A stretch of DNA of 64,000 bases from Angelobacter sp036521855 (GCA_036521855.1 DATDGY010000240.1:27155-91154); one strand, 5' to 3'; shown: positions 41,506-50,758, numbered from the stretch's first letter. The notes: generated by a model from the sequence alone, not told the origin. Numbers and translations: made by a program.

Positions 41506-42291
41506 ATGAAAGATAAATTTGGTGATGTGTCGGTCACGCTGGAGGAGTACGTCGCGTGGGTGGAAATTCACAGGCCACCGCATAATTTTTTTGATCACCA
41601 GCTTGTCAAGGACTTGGCCGATGCATTTGAAGCCCTGGGCCGGGATCCGGCGTGCCGCGCTCTTGTTCTTGCGTCGGAGGGAAAGTCGTTTTGCGCCGGC
41701 GTTGACTTCAAGCGGCGGACAATGACGCGTAGTGCAGAGTCTGAATCTGTCGGCGCGAGCCACATTTATAGAGATGCCGTCCGGCTCTTTGCCTGTGAGA
41801 AGCCGGTGGTGGCGGCCATTCACGGTGCGGCGGTTGGAGGGGGCCTGGGGTTGGCCCTAGTGGCTGATTTTCGAGTGGTATCACCGGAGGCCAGGTTTGC
41901 CGCCAATTTTGTAAGGCTTGGCATCCATCCCGGATTTGGCCTGACCTATACGCTCCCGCGCCTGATTGGCATGCAACGGGCGAGTTTGATGTTCCTGACC
42001 GGGCGGCGCATTCACGGCGAAGAAGCTGTGGCCTGGGGCCTGGGAGATGCTCTCGTCGCTTCGGAGCGCCTGCGTGAGATGGCCAACCGGCTCGCTGCCG
42101 AAATCGCGGAAGGTGCGCCGCTCGCAGTCCGATCCACCAGGATGACATTGCGCCGAGGCCTTGCCGATGCGGTCAAAGCCCAAACCGATCACGAGTTCTC
42201 CGAACAGAGCTGGCTCATGCAGACCGAAGATCATCGTGAGGGTGTTCGCGCTGTGGAGGAACGGCGGCTGGGACGCTTTATTGGCCGCTGA
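41506..42291 (+). CDS. Enoyl-CoA hydratase/isomerase family protein lacking both catalytic Glu
   Basis: ATG 41506 (GGAG upstream) gives 261 residues; the frame is open from a TTG at 41467 overlapping the dehydrogenase stop. Crotonase fold: VLASEGKSFCAGVDFKRR, the oxyanion-hole segment AAIHGAAVGGGLGLALVADF, and GIHPGFGLTYTLPRLIG. The two Glu of classical hydratase are replaced: GGGxE reads GGGLGL and the QPE segment reads ANFVRLG. Simple hydration is therefore unlikely; isomerase, hydrolase or lyase activity on a CoA ester is possible. Confidence 0.88.
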   Translation: MKDKFGDVSVTLEEYVAWVEIHRPPHNFFDHQLVKDLADAFEALGRDPACRALVLASEGKSFCAGVDFKRRTMTRSAESESVGASHIYRDAVRLFACEKPVVAAIHGAAVGGGLGLALVADFRVVSPEARFAANFVRLGIHPGFGLTYTLPRLIGMQRASLMFLTGRRIHGEEAVAWGLGDALVASERLREMANRLAAEIAEGAPLAVRSTRMTLRRGLADAVKAQTDHEFSEQSWLMQTEDHREGVRAVEERRLGRFIGR

Positions 42292-42326
42292 CCCACCCTG
42301 GATGGGGTTGGGGAGGGAAGGAATGA

Positions 42327-43109
42327 ATGCCGAAGCTGAATCGTGACGGCGTGAATCTTTACTATGAAATCCACGGCAGCGGTCCCGCCATTTTGCTCTC
42401 CCATGGGTTTTCGTCGACAGTAGAGATGTGGCGTGGACAGGTCGCGCCGTTCTCACACCACCACCAGCTCATCCTCTGGGACATGCGCGGCCACGGCCAG
42501 ACGGATTCTCCCGACGATCCTGCCGCGTACAGTGAAAGGGCAACGGTAGCAGATATGAAAGCCCTGCTGGAGGCCGCCAGGGTAAATTGCGCGATCGTAG
42601 GAGGCTTGTCACTGGGAGGCTACATGTCGCTCGCCTTCCATCTCGCGCATCCCGAGCAGGTCAACGCTCTCCTCCTTTTTGATACCGGGCCCGGGTTCAA
42701 GAATGACGAGGCGCGAGCGGTCTGGAATAAGCGCGCTTTGGAGACGGCGCGCACTTTCGAAACTGACGGGCTCGCTTCAATTCAGTCAAGGAGTAGAGAG
42801 ACGTCAATGAGCACGCATCGCTCCGCCGCAGGGCTCGCGCGGGCTGCCCGTGGCATGCTGACGCAACGCGATGCTCGGGTCATCAAATCTCTTACCCATA
42901 TCCAGGTCCCGACATTGATCATCGTCGGAGCAGACGATACGGCATTCCTCGCTTCGGCCGACTATATGGCTGCGAAGATTCCCAATGCCCAGAAAACTGT
43001 GATACCTCACGCGGGCCATGCTGTGAACCTCGACCAGCCGGAGGTGTTCAATCAGGCCGTGACAGAATTCCTGCAACCACTGGCACCGATGAAGCACGCC
43101 TCGCTCTAG
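42327..43109 (+). CDS. Alpha/beta-fold hydrolase
   Basis: 260 residues. Typical order: NLYYEIHGSGPAILLSHGFS (oxyanion HG), the nucleophile elbow GGLSLGGY, the acid near IIVGADDTAF, and the catalytic His in IPHAGHAVNLDQP. It belongs to the broad esterase / enol-lactonase / C-C-bond hydrolase group. Placed 36 bp after the crotonase-like gene on the same strand, it likely shares its pathway. Cytoplasmic. Confidence 0.88.
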   Translation: MPKLNRDGVNLYYEIHGSGPAILLSHGFSSTVEMWRGQVAPFSHHHQLILWDMRGHGQTDSPDDPAAYSERATVADMKALLEAARVNCAIVGGLSLGGYMSLAFHLAHPEQVNALLLFDTGPGFKNDEARAVWNKRALETARTFETDGLASIQSRSRETSMSTHRSAAGLARAARGMLTQRDARVIKSLTHIQVPTLIIVGADDTAFLASADYMAAKIPNAQKTVIPHAGHAVNLDQPEVFNQAVTEFLQPLAPMKHASL

Positions 43110-43178
43110 ACAAATCGTTAGAAGTCGCCAATGGCACGCTTCAACACTGGCTGCTTCTCCCGGTGATCCCGTCGGTGC

Positions 43179-44345
43179 TCAATGGAATGCGCCGCCGATC
43201 ACGTTGCGGGCGACGATCAGCCGCTGGATTTCACTGGGCCCCTCGCCGATCCGGCGGATGCGCAGTTCGCGGTACCATCGCTCCAGGGGAAGGTCCTTGG
43301 TAACCCCATTGCCCCCATGAATCTGTATGGCCTTGTCGACGACGCGTCCAGCCGCCTCTGATGCCACTAGCTTAGCCAGTGCAGCCTCCGTGGCAAAGGG
43401 ATGGCCGCGTTCGGCCTTGAACGCAGCTTCCAGCACCAGCCAGCGAGCGCTACGGAGATCGATCTCATTGTCCACAATCATCCATTGGATGGCTTGGCGG
43501 GTGGCCAGCAGGTCGCCAAATGTCTTGCGCGTCTTCGCGTAGTCGATGCTCATCTCCTGGGCTTTCATGGCGACGCCCAGGCAGGCCGCGGCATACGGAA
43601 TGCGAGCACGGCTGACCCGATCGGACGCGATCGTGAAGCCTTTGTTGACTTCACCTAGTACGTTACGGTGCGAAACGCGGAGATTCTCGAACTCGAGTTC
43701 GGTTGCATAGTCGGCTGAGCGCAGGGTATGTATCACGCGCCGCACATAAAATCCCTTGGTATCGGTATCCACGATGAAGCAGGTGATGCCATTCCGCCCT
43801 TGAGAAGGATCTGTGCGCGCGAACACCAGCCCGTAGTCAGCTTGGTCGGCACCGCTGATGAACAGTTTGCTGCCGTTGATGACCCAATCGTCCCCATCAC
43901 GCACCGCCGTGGTGCGGATAGCGCGCGCTGGGTCGCTGCCGCCTGTTGCTTCGGTCAGCGCAAAGAAAGCCGTCTTTTCCCCGCGCAGGGTGGGATATAG
44001 ATAGCGCAGCTTCTGGTCCTCGCTGGCTTCATAAAGTTGCGCCAGGCTGGAGCCGCCGAAAACGCCGTAACACGGCGCATACAGGCCTGCCCGGTGCTGG
44101 CTGATTTCCATGGCGAGCAGACATTCGGTCACCAGGTCAATGGCCGGGCCGCCATATTCTGCGGGAATTCCCAGGCCGTACAAGCCCATGTCTTTGACCT
44201 GTGCGACGAGGCGGTCGCGATCTTGTGGGTCGATCTCGTCCGCATCAGGATCCAGCTTGTCTTCCAGGGGAACGATCTGTTCCTTGACGAAGCGCCGGAC
44301 CGTCTGGAGCAGCAGGCGCTGTTCGTCGCTCAGTCCAAGTTCCAT
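43179..44345 (-). CDS. Acyl-CoA dehydrogenase
   Basis: 388 residues from ATG 44345 (MELGLSDEQRLLLQTVRRFV); the frame is open to 44357. Motifs: FALTEATGGSDPARAI, GSKLFISGADQADYG, IQHGGNG-like IQIHGGNGVTKDLPLERW, and IRRIGEGPSEIQRLIVARNV with the catalytic Glu in the GEG position. Convergent with the hydrolase gene and preceded on its strand by a GIY-YIG-like small gene 26 bp upstream. A second dehydrogenase within 3 kb suggests two successive or chain-specific oxidations. Confidence 0.93.
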   Translation of the reverse strand: MELGLSDEQRLLLQTVRRFVKEQIVPLEDKLDPDADEIDPQDRDRLVAQVKDMGLYGLGIPAEYGGPAIDLVTECLLAMEISQHRAGLYAPCYGVFGGSSLAQLYEASEDQKLRYLYPTLRGEKTAFFALTEATGGSDPARAIRTTAVRDGDDWVINGSKLFISGADQADYGLVFARTDPSQGRNGITCFIVDTDTKGFYVRRVIHTLRSADYATELEFENLRVSHRNVLGEVNKGFTIASDRVSRARIPYAAACLGVAMKAQEMSIDYAKTRKTFGDLLATRQAIQWMIVDNEIDLRSARWLVLEAAFKAERGHPFATEAALAKLVASEAAGRVVDKAIQIHGGNGVTKDLPLERWYRELRIRRIGEGPSEIQRLIVARNVIGGAFH

Positions 44346-44370
44346 GAAGTACCTCAATGAAAGCGAGCGG

Positions 44371-44706
44371 TCAGACTGGCCTCATACGTCCGAGCCGGGG
44401 CGGGGGGAATTTGCGATTATCCGCTGGCAGTTCGCCGTGGTCAGCCGCGTGGACCATCAGCAGCTCCTTGTAGCGTGTCATGTATTGCATGCTGACCTCG
44501 TAGCGAAAATTGTGGCCTGGACCGCGGCTTGCCAACTCCCGCTCCAATTCCCCGCGCAGGCCAAACAGGGATCGTCCTCCCGCATAACCGATGAAAATTA
44601 GTTGCCCGGATGTGTCTTGAATCTGGTAAACACCCAGATGACCTTTGAGCCGCTTGACACTCTCCAGTGTGAGGGGCATCCACGCCTTGTTTATGCGCAC
44701 GGACAT
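44371..44706 (-). CDS. Small protein with degenerate GIY-YIG-like pattern
   Basis: 111 residues. The segment KGHLGVYQIQDTSGQLIFIG, then YAGGRSLFGLRGELERE, recalls the GIY-YIG nuclease core (GVY...FIGYAGGRSLFGLR), but the usual catalytic pattern is incomplete, so nuclease activity is doubtful. The C-terminus is basic (RKFPPPRLGRMRPV). The gene lies just upstream of the acyl-CoA dehydrogenase on the same strand, likely co-transcribed. Its functional link to fatty-acid or aromatic catabolism is unclear. Confidence 0.7.
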   Translation of the reverse strand: MSVRINKAWMPLTLESVKRLKGHLGVYQIQDTSGQLIFIGYAGGRSLFGLRGELERELASRGPGHNFRYEVSMQYMTRYKELLMVHAADHGELPADNRKFPPPRLGRMRPV

Positions 44707-44961
44707 TCAGCAGCCTCAAAAACCGCCTTTCCGCTAGCGGCGCGAGCTCGAGCGTCCATTTGCTCTGTACCCGACTGTGGCTCACGACTACAACGAAAAC
44801 GCACGACGCCAGCAGCTCGCGATTTGTTGAAAGCCGCGTATCAGTATGCCGTAAAGATTGGAAAAAATCTCGTTTGTTTCCTCTTGTAGCAAGGCATTCT
44901 TGGAGAAACATCGCGAAGGGATTGAGGCACAATATTCTCGCGTGGACTGCGATGAGGGGCT

Positions 44962-46800
44962 CTATTTCGGGAGCATATGGATCGTTTCCCTCATTTGCGG
45001 CAGATTTCCTCGGAACGTATTCAGCTCTACGACTGGCTGCGGGTACGTCCATTCCTCGGGCGGGACGGTGATGTACTGGAGTGGCAGCGCCGGCTGCACG
45101 CCGGCTACCAGGGGCGCGTTTTCCGACACTGTGACAACGGAATACCTCGCGCCGCCGGTGCGGTCGACCCATAGCGGATAAAAATGATAGATGTCCTTGC
45201 GCGTCAGCACGGGTCCCCGCTGCTGCATGTAACCGCTGCCGGTGTGATAGTCGCCGTAAAAGAATTGTGGCGACTTGGGGTAGTAGCCGCTGGCGGCCAC
45301 GGTAAGATCGGTGTCCCCGGTAATGTCGAAGTCGTTAGAATAGGTCCCCAGGGCGGAAATGACCCTGCCGCGGATCCTGGCTTTGTGGCTGGCGGTATTC
45401 ACGTCAGCCCAGTAGAGCAGCACCGGTCCCGACCCGAGATCGATCGCGCTCACGTCCATCACGTAATTCTGGGGGGAATCATTCACAGGAAGGATGGCCT
45501 TGATTTCGCTGTGGGCGCCGGAATCGAGCGGGTCATGGAAGAAAACGCTATACCCGTTACTGCGGGTCTTGCCGTCTTTGATGATCGTCGGAAACGCGAA
45601 TACCATGCCCTGGGATTCACCGGCCCGCGCGATCACCGTGTTGCCCCAGACGTTGGCAAAGATATAGGGATCGGGAGACGGATTGGGATTAAAAAAGCTG
45701 GTGGTCTGGGCGATGCTGCCATATTTCCCGACCAGCGGCTGGGCCCGCTCGAAATCGACTTTGCCGCCGACGTCGGCAAAAATTATGTCGTTGGAAAAGG
45801 CAAAAGCAACCCGCTTGCCCATCGGAAGAATACCGAAGCGCCACCAGTCGACACCGTCAATAAAACCCATGCTCTGCCAGGAAACCCCGCTGTCGGTGGA
45901 GCGCGCCACCAACGTCTTGTTCAACCAGGTATTGGTCAGCTTGAAATCCCCTTTTTTGTCCGGCCCGCCTTCGTAGCCGACGCAGCGAAACGTGAGATAG
46001 AGCGTGCCGTCGGATGGATCGAGCTTGACCAACTGCCCGTCGGACCCGCCCATGGCGTAGTGACCGGAAGAATCGAGCGGAAGTTGCGGGTTGGCGCAGC
46101 TGCCGTCTTCCATAACCGCGGGATCCATCTGGGCGAGATAGTGGAAGTTCGCACCGCAGTCGGTGGAGCGCCACACCATCAGGTTGCCTCGGGCTCCGGG
46201 ACCGAACTTGCCGCTGTAGGCAACGTCCCACCAGGCCGGCTTTTTTTTCAGCGGTTCTTTGGTCCCGGCCCCGGTCAGATACAGCACCGAGCCGTCCGCC
46301 AGGGCGATCAGGTCATGGTCATTGGTGACGTAAGAGTAGTTTTCCGGATGCGGCGGCGAATCAAAAGTAGAGACAATGTCGGGTTTGTTTCCCGAGAGGT
46401 GACGCCCGCGCACGATCGAGCTCGGAGGACGCAGCCAGTCGTCACTGATCAGCAGAACTCCTGCGGGACAAGCGGTGTTGGCCCCAGGCGGAATCACCGT
46501 GGACTGAGCTTCGCCGGGCGAGCTGTTGCCGAAGGCCACCGTTTGTACGTTGCCCACGCGGTATTGCACGGCGGACGGCGCCGGCGAGATTTTGGGCTGG
46601 CCATGACAGCCTTGGGCGTTCAATTGTTGTCCCAGTCGATTGCTGGCCGCGCTGTTGCGGTTCTGAATTGCTTCCGAGTATCGCTGCTTGAGCGCCGGAC
46701 AGTTCGCCGACGGTTGCGAGAAGCCAGTCGTAGCGCAGAAAACGCACAGCACCAACAACAGGCAGATATTCTTGTTACAGAGCACCCGGAAAATCGGCAT
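44962..46800 (-). CDS. Secreted Asp-box beta-propeller protein (sialidase-like), paralogue A
   Basis: 612 residues; ATG 46800 follows GAGGAGGG. A signal peptide (NKNICLLLVLCVFCATTGFS) precedes a helical hairpin bounded by two Cys (NCPALKQRYSEAIQNRNSA ... LNAQGCH). The propeller contains Asp-boxes RSTDCGANFHYL and RSTDSGVSWQSM, as in sialidases and other BNR proteins. The catalytic Arg triad of sialidases is not assignable. It is about half identical to the next gene upstream; the two are a tandem duplication. The role is unknown, perhaps glycan binding or hydrolysis. Confidence 0.8.
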   Translation of the reverse strand: MPIFRVLCNKNICLLLVLCVFCATTGFSQPSANCPALKQRYSEAIQNRNSAASNRLGQQLNAQGCHGQPKISPAPSAVQYRVGNVQTVAFGNSSPGEAQSTVIPPGANTACPAGVLLISDDWLRPPSSIVRGRHLSGNKPDIVSTFDSPPHPENYSYVTNDHDLIALADGSVLYLTGAGTKEPLKKKPAWWDVAYSGKFGPGARGNLMVWRSTDCGANFHYLAQMDPAVMEDGSCANPQLPLDSSGHYAMGGSDGQLVKLDPSDGTLYLTFRCVGYEGGPDKKGDFKLTNTWLNKTLVARSTDSGVSWQSMGFIDGVDWWRFGILPMGKRVAFAFSNDIIFADVGGKVDFERAQPLVGKYGSIAQTTSFFNPNPSPDPYIFANVWGNTVIARAGESQGMVFAFPTIIKDGKTRSNGYSVFFHDPLDSGAHSEIKAILPVNDSPQNYVMDVSAIDLGSGPVLLYWADVNTASHKARIRGRVISALGTYSNDFDITGDTDLTVAASGYYPKSPQFFYGDYHTGSGYMQQRGPVLTRKDIYHFYPLWVDRTGGARYSVVTVSENAPLVAGVQPALPLQYITVPPEEWTYPQPVVELNTFRGNLPQMRETIHMLPK

Positions 46801-46848
46801 TGCGACCCTCCTCTTCGTTCCTGGCTGATTTTTGCCGTTACTGTATCA
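46801..46848 (-). promoter_or_regulatory. Conserved leader element, copy A
   Basis: The 5' region shares TGGCTGATTTTTGCC (plus-strand reading) with the equivalent place upstream of the paralogue at 48851. On the transcript strand it reads GGCAAAAATCAGCCA about 20-25 bp before the ribosome site. Conservation outside the coding region suggests a shared promoter or leader, or simply a recent duplication. Confidence 0.5.
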
Positions 46849-46952
46849 AACAGAAAAACAGTCGCGTCATAAGAATCGTTAAAAACACGCCATTCGCTCA
46901 GCGCGTACCGGCTGTGCCTAAAGCGTAAAACACTCTTACCGCTTCCGATTTC

Positions 46953-48851
46953 TCACTTCTGGGTCATGTCAACCGTGTCTATCACTTTCGGCATCGTTCC
47001 CCGGAACGAATTCAGGTCTACGGTCGGCGGCGGGTACTGCCATTCCTCGGGGGCGACCGAGAAGAGTTGGGGTTGCAGCGGCGGCAGAGGGCCGGACAGC
47101 AGCGGGGCGTCCTCTGACACCGTGACCACCGCATAGCTGGAGCCGGCGCCGACAGCGCGGTCTACCCACAGGGGATAGAAATGATAGATGTTCTTACGCG
47201 CCAACGCGGGTCCCCGCTGCTGCACGTAACCGCTGGCGGTGTGATAGTCCCCGTAGAAATATTCCGTTTTTGACTTTTTGGCGTAACCGTTCGCGGCCAC
47301 GGTAAGGTCGGCCTCAGTGGTAATGTCGAAGTCGGACGAATAATGTCCCAGGCTAACGATGAACCGGCCGCGAATCTTCGCTCTCTGGGTGGCAGTATTC
47401 ACGTCCATCCAGTAGAGCAGCACCGGCCCCGACCCGAGATCGATCGCGGTCACGTCCATCACGTAATTCTCCGGCGATTCGGTCACAGGAACGATGGCTT
47501 TGATTTCGCTATAGGTGCCGGAATCTTGCGGGTCATAGAAAAAAACGCTGTAGCCGTTGGTGCGCGTCTTGTCTGTCTTGCCTTCGTTGACGAGTGTAGG
47601 ATAGGCCAGCAACATACCCTGCGAATCACCGGCCCGCGCAATCACCGTGTTGCCCCAGATGTTGGCAAGTATGTACTCATCGGGAGACGGTTTAGGATCG
47701 AAGTTGGCGGCTTTGGAAAACTCGCCGTATTTGCTGGTCAGCGGATGGGCCGGCCCAAAGTCGAGCTTGCCCCCGGAGTGATCGGCAAAGATCACGTGAT
47801 TGGAATAGGTAAAAACGACGCGTTTCCCTAGAGAAAGAATGCCGGTCCGCCACCAGGCGGGGCCTTCGATGAAACCCATGCTCTGCCAGGAAGTCCCGTT
47901 GTCGGAGGAACGCGCGACCAGCGTCTTGTCCAAGTCGGTGTTGCTCACAACCCACTCGCCTTTTTTGTTCGTCGAACCCTCGTTGCCCTGACAGCGAAAG
48001 GTAAGATAGAGCGTGCCGTCCGCGGGATCGAGCTTCGTCAGCGGCCCATCGGACCCGCCCATGTAGTAGTGATTGAACTTATCCAGCGGCGGCCTGGGAT
48101 AGGCGCAGCTGCCGTCTTCTATCGCGGCGGAGTCCACCTTCGAGATGTAGTGGAAGTTCGCGCCGCAATCCGTGGAACGCCACACCATCAGGACGCCTCT
48201 GGCCCCCGGGCCAAAAAACTTGTCTTTGCCCGTACGGTCTTTGCCCAGCGGGCGGTAGGCGATGTCCCACCATCCCGGCTTTTTTTCGAGCGGCGCTTTG
48301 GTCGCGCCCAGGGTAAGATACAGCACCGAGCCGTCCGCCAAGGCGATCAGGTCATGGTCGTTCGTCGGGAAGGCGTAATCGTCCGAGTTGGGCATCAAGT
48401 CAAAGGTGGAGACGATATCCGGCTTGTTCCCCGACAGGTGGCGCGCGTAAACGATCGAATGGGGCGGACGCTGCCAGTCGTCACTGATCAGCAGAACGCC
48501 GGACGCACAAGCGGTGTTTGTGCCCGGTAGAAGCACCGTAGACTGACTTTCGCCGGGCCCGCGCCCGCTGAAAGGGACCGTTTGCACGCTGCCCACGGTG
48601 TAGTGCAGCGCCGAAGGCGCCGGCGGAAGATTGGGCTGGCTATGACAGCCCTGGGCGTTCAGCCGTTGGACGAGTTGATTGGCCCGCACGTCGTTGCCGG
48701 CATTGGTCGCTTGCGAGTATTGCTGCTTAAGCGCATCGCAATTCGCCGGCCCGTTGGGCTGTCTCACCTGCGCGATTCCAGTCATCGCGCAGAAAACGCT
48801 CAGCAACCCCATGTAGATACTCTTGTTGGAAGAGAACTGGAAGATCGCCAT
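46953..48851 (-). CDS. Secreted Asp-box beta-propeller protein (sialidase-like), paralogue B
   Basis: ATG 48851, preceded by AAGGAG with an 8-base spacer, gives 632 residues; the frame is open to 48860. It shares the whole layout of paralogue A: signal peptide, two-Cys helical hairpin (NCDALKQQYSQATNAGNDV ... LNAQGCH), Asp-boxes RSTDCGANFHYI and RSSDNGTSWQSM, and the ending VAPEEWQYPPPTVDLNSFRG. An insertion (PLGKDRTGKDKFFGPG) is absent from A. Long identical stretches (NYVMDVxAIDLGSGPVLLYW) mark a tandem duplication. Exported; function unknown. Confidence 0.8.
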   Translation of the reverse strand: MAIFQFSSNKSIYMGLLSVFCAMTGIAQVRQPNGPANCDALKQQYSQATNAGNDVRANQLVQRLNAQGCHSQPNLPPAPSALHYTVGSVQTVPFSGRGPGESQSTVLLPGTNTACASGVLLISDDWQRPPHSIVYARHLSGNKPDIVSTFDLMPNSDDYAFPTNDHDLIALADGSVLYLTLGATKAPLEKKPGWWDIAYRPLGKDRTGKDKFFGPGARGVLMVWRSTDCGANFHYISKVDSAAIEDGSCAYPRPPLDKFNHYYMGGSDGPLTKLDPADGTLYLTFRCQGNEGSTNKKGEWVVSNTDLDKTLVARSSDNGTSWQSMGFIEGPAWWRTGILSLGKRVVFTYSNHVIFADHSGGKLDFGPAHPLTSKYGEFSKAANFDPKPSPDEYILANIWGNTVIARAGDSQGMLLAYPTLVNEGKTDKTRTNGYSVFFYDPQDSGTYSEIKAIVPVTESPENYVMDVTAIDLGSGPVLLYWMDVNTATQRAKIRGRFIVSLGHYSSDFDITTEADLTVAANGYAKKSKTEYFYGDYHTASGYVQQRGPALARKNIYHFYPLWVDRAVGAGSSYAVVTVSEDAPLLSGPLPPLQPQLFSVAPEEWQYPPPTVDLNSFRGTMPKVIDTVDMTQK

Positions 48852-48860
48852 AAGCGACAC

Positions 48861-49135
48861 TCCTTCTCGATTCTTGGCTGATTTTTGCCCGCTACTCTAG
48901 CAAAAAAGGAAAGCATGAACTCCTAAAATGTGTGAAAAAAGCCGTTGACTGTAGGCGATCCGCCCTTCTTGGCAGCACTCCTACTGCGGGTAAAATCGGA
49001 TACAGCATTGACCCACACAAGGGACATTTAAACTGTTCCCGAAAAAAACCGGCTCCCTGTTAGCGTCGAAATCATTCGCAGATACGCTCGCGAAACTCCC
49101 TGTCAAACCCGCCCGCCGACGAGCCGATCATCCGG
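48861..49135 (-). promoter_or_regulatory. Upstream region of paralogue B with conserved leader element
   Basis: Holds TGGCTGATTTTTGCC at about 48875-48889, matching the element before paralogue A. The rest (to 49135) has no gene; it lies after the stop of the eqolisin-like gene. Confidence 0.45.
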
Positions 49136-50740
49136 CTAATTCTTGCTGACGCAGGTTCCGCTAGTCGGATCCCATTTGTCTGTGGCTGCGCACTTTGTCT
49201 CGCTCCACTTGACGGCAAAGTCCGGCAGGGTGATCCGGAGATGTTCCGCACTCTTACTGTCGTCGATCAACCAGTTAACCTTCGGGTCGGTGGTTGTCCC
49301 CACCAGTTTGGCGGTTCCTGAGACACCATTGCCCTTGATCACACTGGCCCAACCAATCATCGTGACAGGCGAAAAAATTGGCCACTGTTGCGAACCCTTG
49401 ACGACCTGGTCGGAGTCATTTTCGATAATGAAGTCCGCCCAAAAGCCAAGATTGCCGTTGGCCAGGTCGGCGGCATCAAGCTTGTACGACGGGCAGTCTG
49501 AGCTATTGGCCCGATCGCAGGCCCATACTGAAGCTCGAGTGACGTCAAGCATAAACGTGCACGCGTAGCCGCCGGACAGATTCAGGTTTCCCTTGCCGTC
49601 GCAATACCACACCTGCAGAAAGACGACGTCGCCGGGCTGGGGACTAAACCTTGTTCCTGCGGTATCGTTTCCCTGGGTGTGAGGATCAAAACATTGATGA
49701 TGAATCCCAAAGGACGCGGCTGCCGATGTTGTGCTTACATCGATGATGGCCTGGCAAACATTGTCGAGCCCGTTCCATATCGTCATCGCGGTTGTGCGGC
49801 CGGGAGTTACCTTGGGGACCTCGACCTGCGCAAAAATCGCGCCGTAGCTGTATGTCAAAGCGGAGGTCGCATTCTTTTGGTAGGAACCCTTGAGGACGGC
49901 CCCGGTCCAGAAAGACGACAGCGTCTTAAAGGGCTTCGCGTCTAAAACTGGGGACTGGTCGGACTGTTTGAGGTCAAGCTGGCGCGAGATCGGGAACGTC
50001 GCCAAAGTTCGGTCCGTCCGGAGCTTGTGGACCGGCACGCTTGCCGCATCGAGCCAGGCTTTGTACGCGTCCGGATTCTGTGTCGGGTCGGGGCGCAGTC
50101 CGTAATCCGCTGCTACGAGTTGTTCCTGCGTGAAGCGGCGCGGGTCGCCGGTAAGTGCTGGCCGAACCGCCAGAGTCGTGCGCGATGGGTCAAACGGGTG
50201 CGGTGCGAACGTTGCCTCCGACCGAAGATCAACGGAATATGTTTTGGTACTTCTGTTGGAAGCGGTGCAATCGAGCGCCAACCGGTCGGGGCTGTTCGGC
50301 TGCGTTGGACGCACGGCTAGAAAACGGACCACGCCATCCTCCTCGGCATTGACGTGGATCGACTCCTTCGGGTCCTGGCTCCCTTCGGGGTGAAGAAGGC
50401 AGTTGCTGCCCGCGGCGACCGCTACTGAAGCCTGCTCAAACTGAGCATTCCCGTCCCGTTGAGCATTCCCGTCCCGCTCAGCGGCCGCCGGCATCTTCTT
50501 CGTCCTTTGCGAACACGCGTCTTGGGGGTACAGCAGCAGACCCAAAGCCAGCACGAATGCGCAAACCGCGCCGTAGCGACCGGAGGAACCGTATCTTCCC
50601 ATAGCGCGCTTCCCGAATCGAATCGACGAAGCAACGTCCCATTTCGCGGCAATTGCCGCCGGTCCGATGTCAGCGCCTGTGCGGGCCATGTCCGAGGTGA
50701 AATTAGTTCTCCCTGTTGTGAATATAGTAACTTCCTTCAT
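49136..50740 (-). CDS. Secreted eqolisin (peptidase G1)-like beta-sandwich protein
   Basis: 534 residues from ATG 50740, which has a strong GAGGAG site. A second start at ATG 50602 would put the signal peptide (YGAVCAFVLALGLLLYPQDA) at the N-terminus. The C-terminal 250 residues follow the G1 glutamic peptidase pattern: MTIWNGLDNVCQAIIDVS matches the WVGIDGDTCQTAILQ region, and FWADFIIENDS matches NAEFIIED, keeping the catalytic Glu. The catalytic Gln position is Asp or Val, so proteolysis is doubtful. A RDGNAQ doublet arises from an 18-bp repeat at 50441-50476. Confidence 0.6.
   Translation of the reverse strand: MKEVTIFTTGRTNFTSDMARTGADIGPAAIAAKWDVASSIRFGKRAMGRYGSSGRYGAVCAFVLALGLLLYPQDACSQRTKKMPAAAERDGNAQRDGNAQFEQASVAVAAGSNCLLHPEGSQDPKESIHVNAEEDGVVRFLAVRPTQPNSPDRLALDCTASNRSTKTYSVDLRSEATFAPHPFDPSRTTLAVRPALTGDPRRFTQEQLVAADYGLRPDPTQNPDAYKAWLDAASVPVHKLRTDRTLATFPISRQLDLKQSDQSPVLDAKPFKTLSSFWTGAVLKGSYQKNATSALTYSYGAIFAQVEVPKVTPGRTTAMTIWNGLDNVCQAIIDVSTTSAAASFGIHHQCFDPHTQGNDTAGTRFSPQPGDVVFLQVWYCDGKGNLNLSGGYACTFMLDVTRASVWACDRANSSDCPSYKLDAADLANGNLGFWADFIIENDSDQVVKGSQQWPIFSPVTMIGWASVIKGNGVSGTAKLVGTTTDPKVNWLIDDSKSAEHLRITLPDFAVKWSETKCAATDKWDPTSGTCVSKN
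50441..50476. repeat. 18-bp tandem repeat inside the eqolisin-like gene
   Basis: Two copies of (C/T)TGAGCATTCCCGTCCCG at 50441-50458 and 50459-50476 differ at one base and encode a repeated RDGNAQ in the linker after the signal peptide. Confidence 0.8.
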
Positions 50741-50758
50741 TGTCCTTCTCCTCTTTAC

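Noticed and set aside
45184..46872. 562-codon open frame on the plus strand
   Set aside because: Antisense to the Asp-box propeller gene with signal peptide and ribosome site; the His/Gly/Arg-rich translation is typical of shadow frames.
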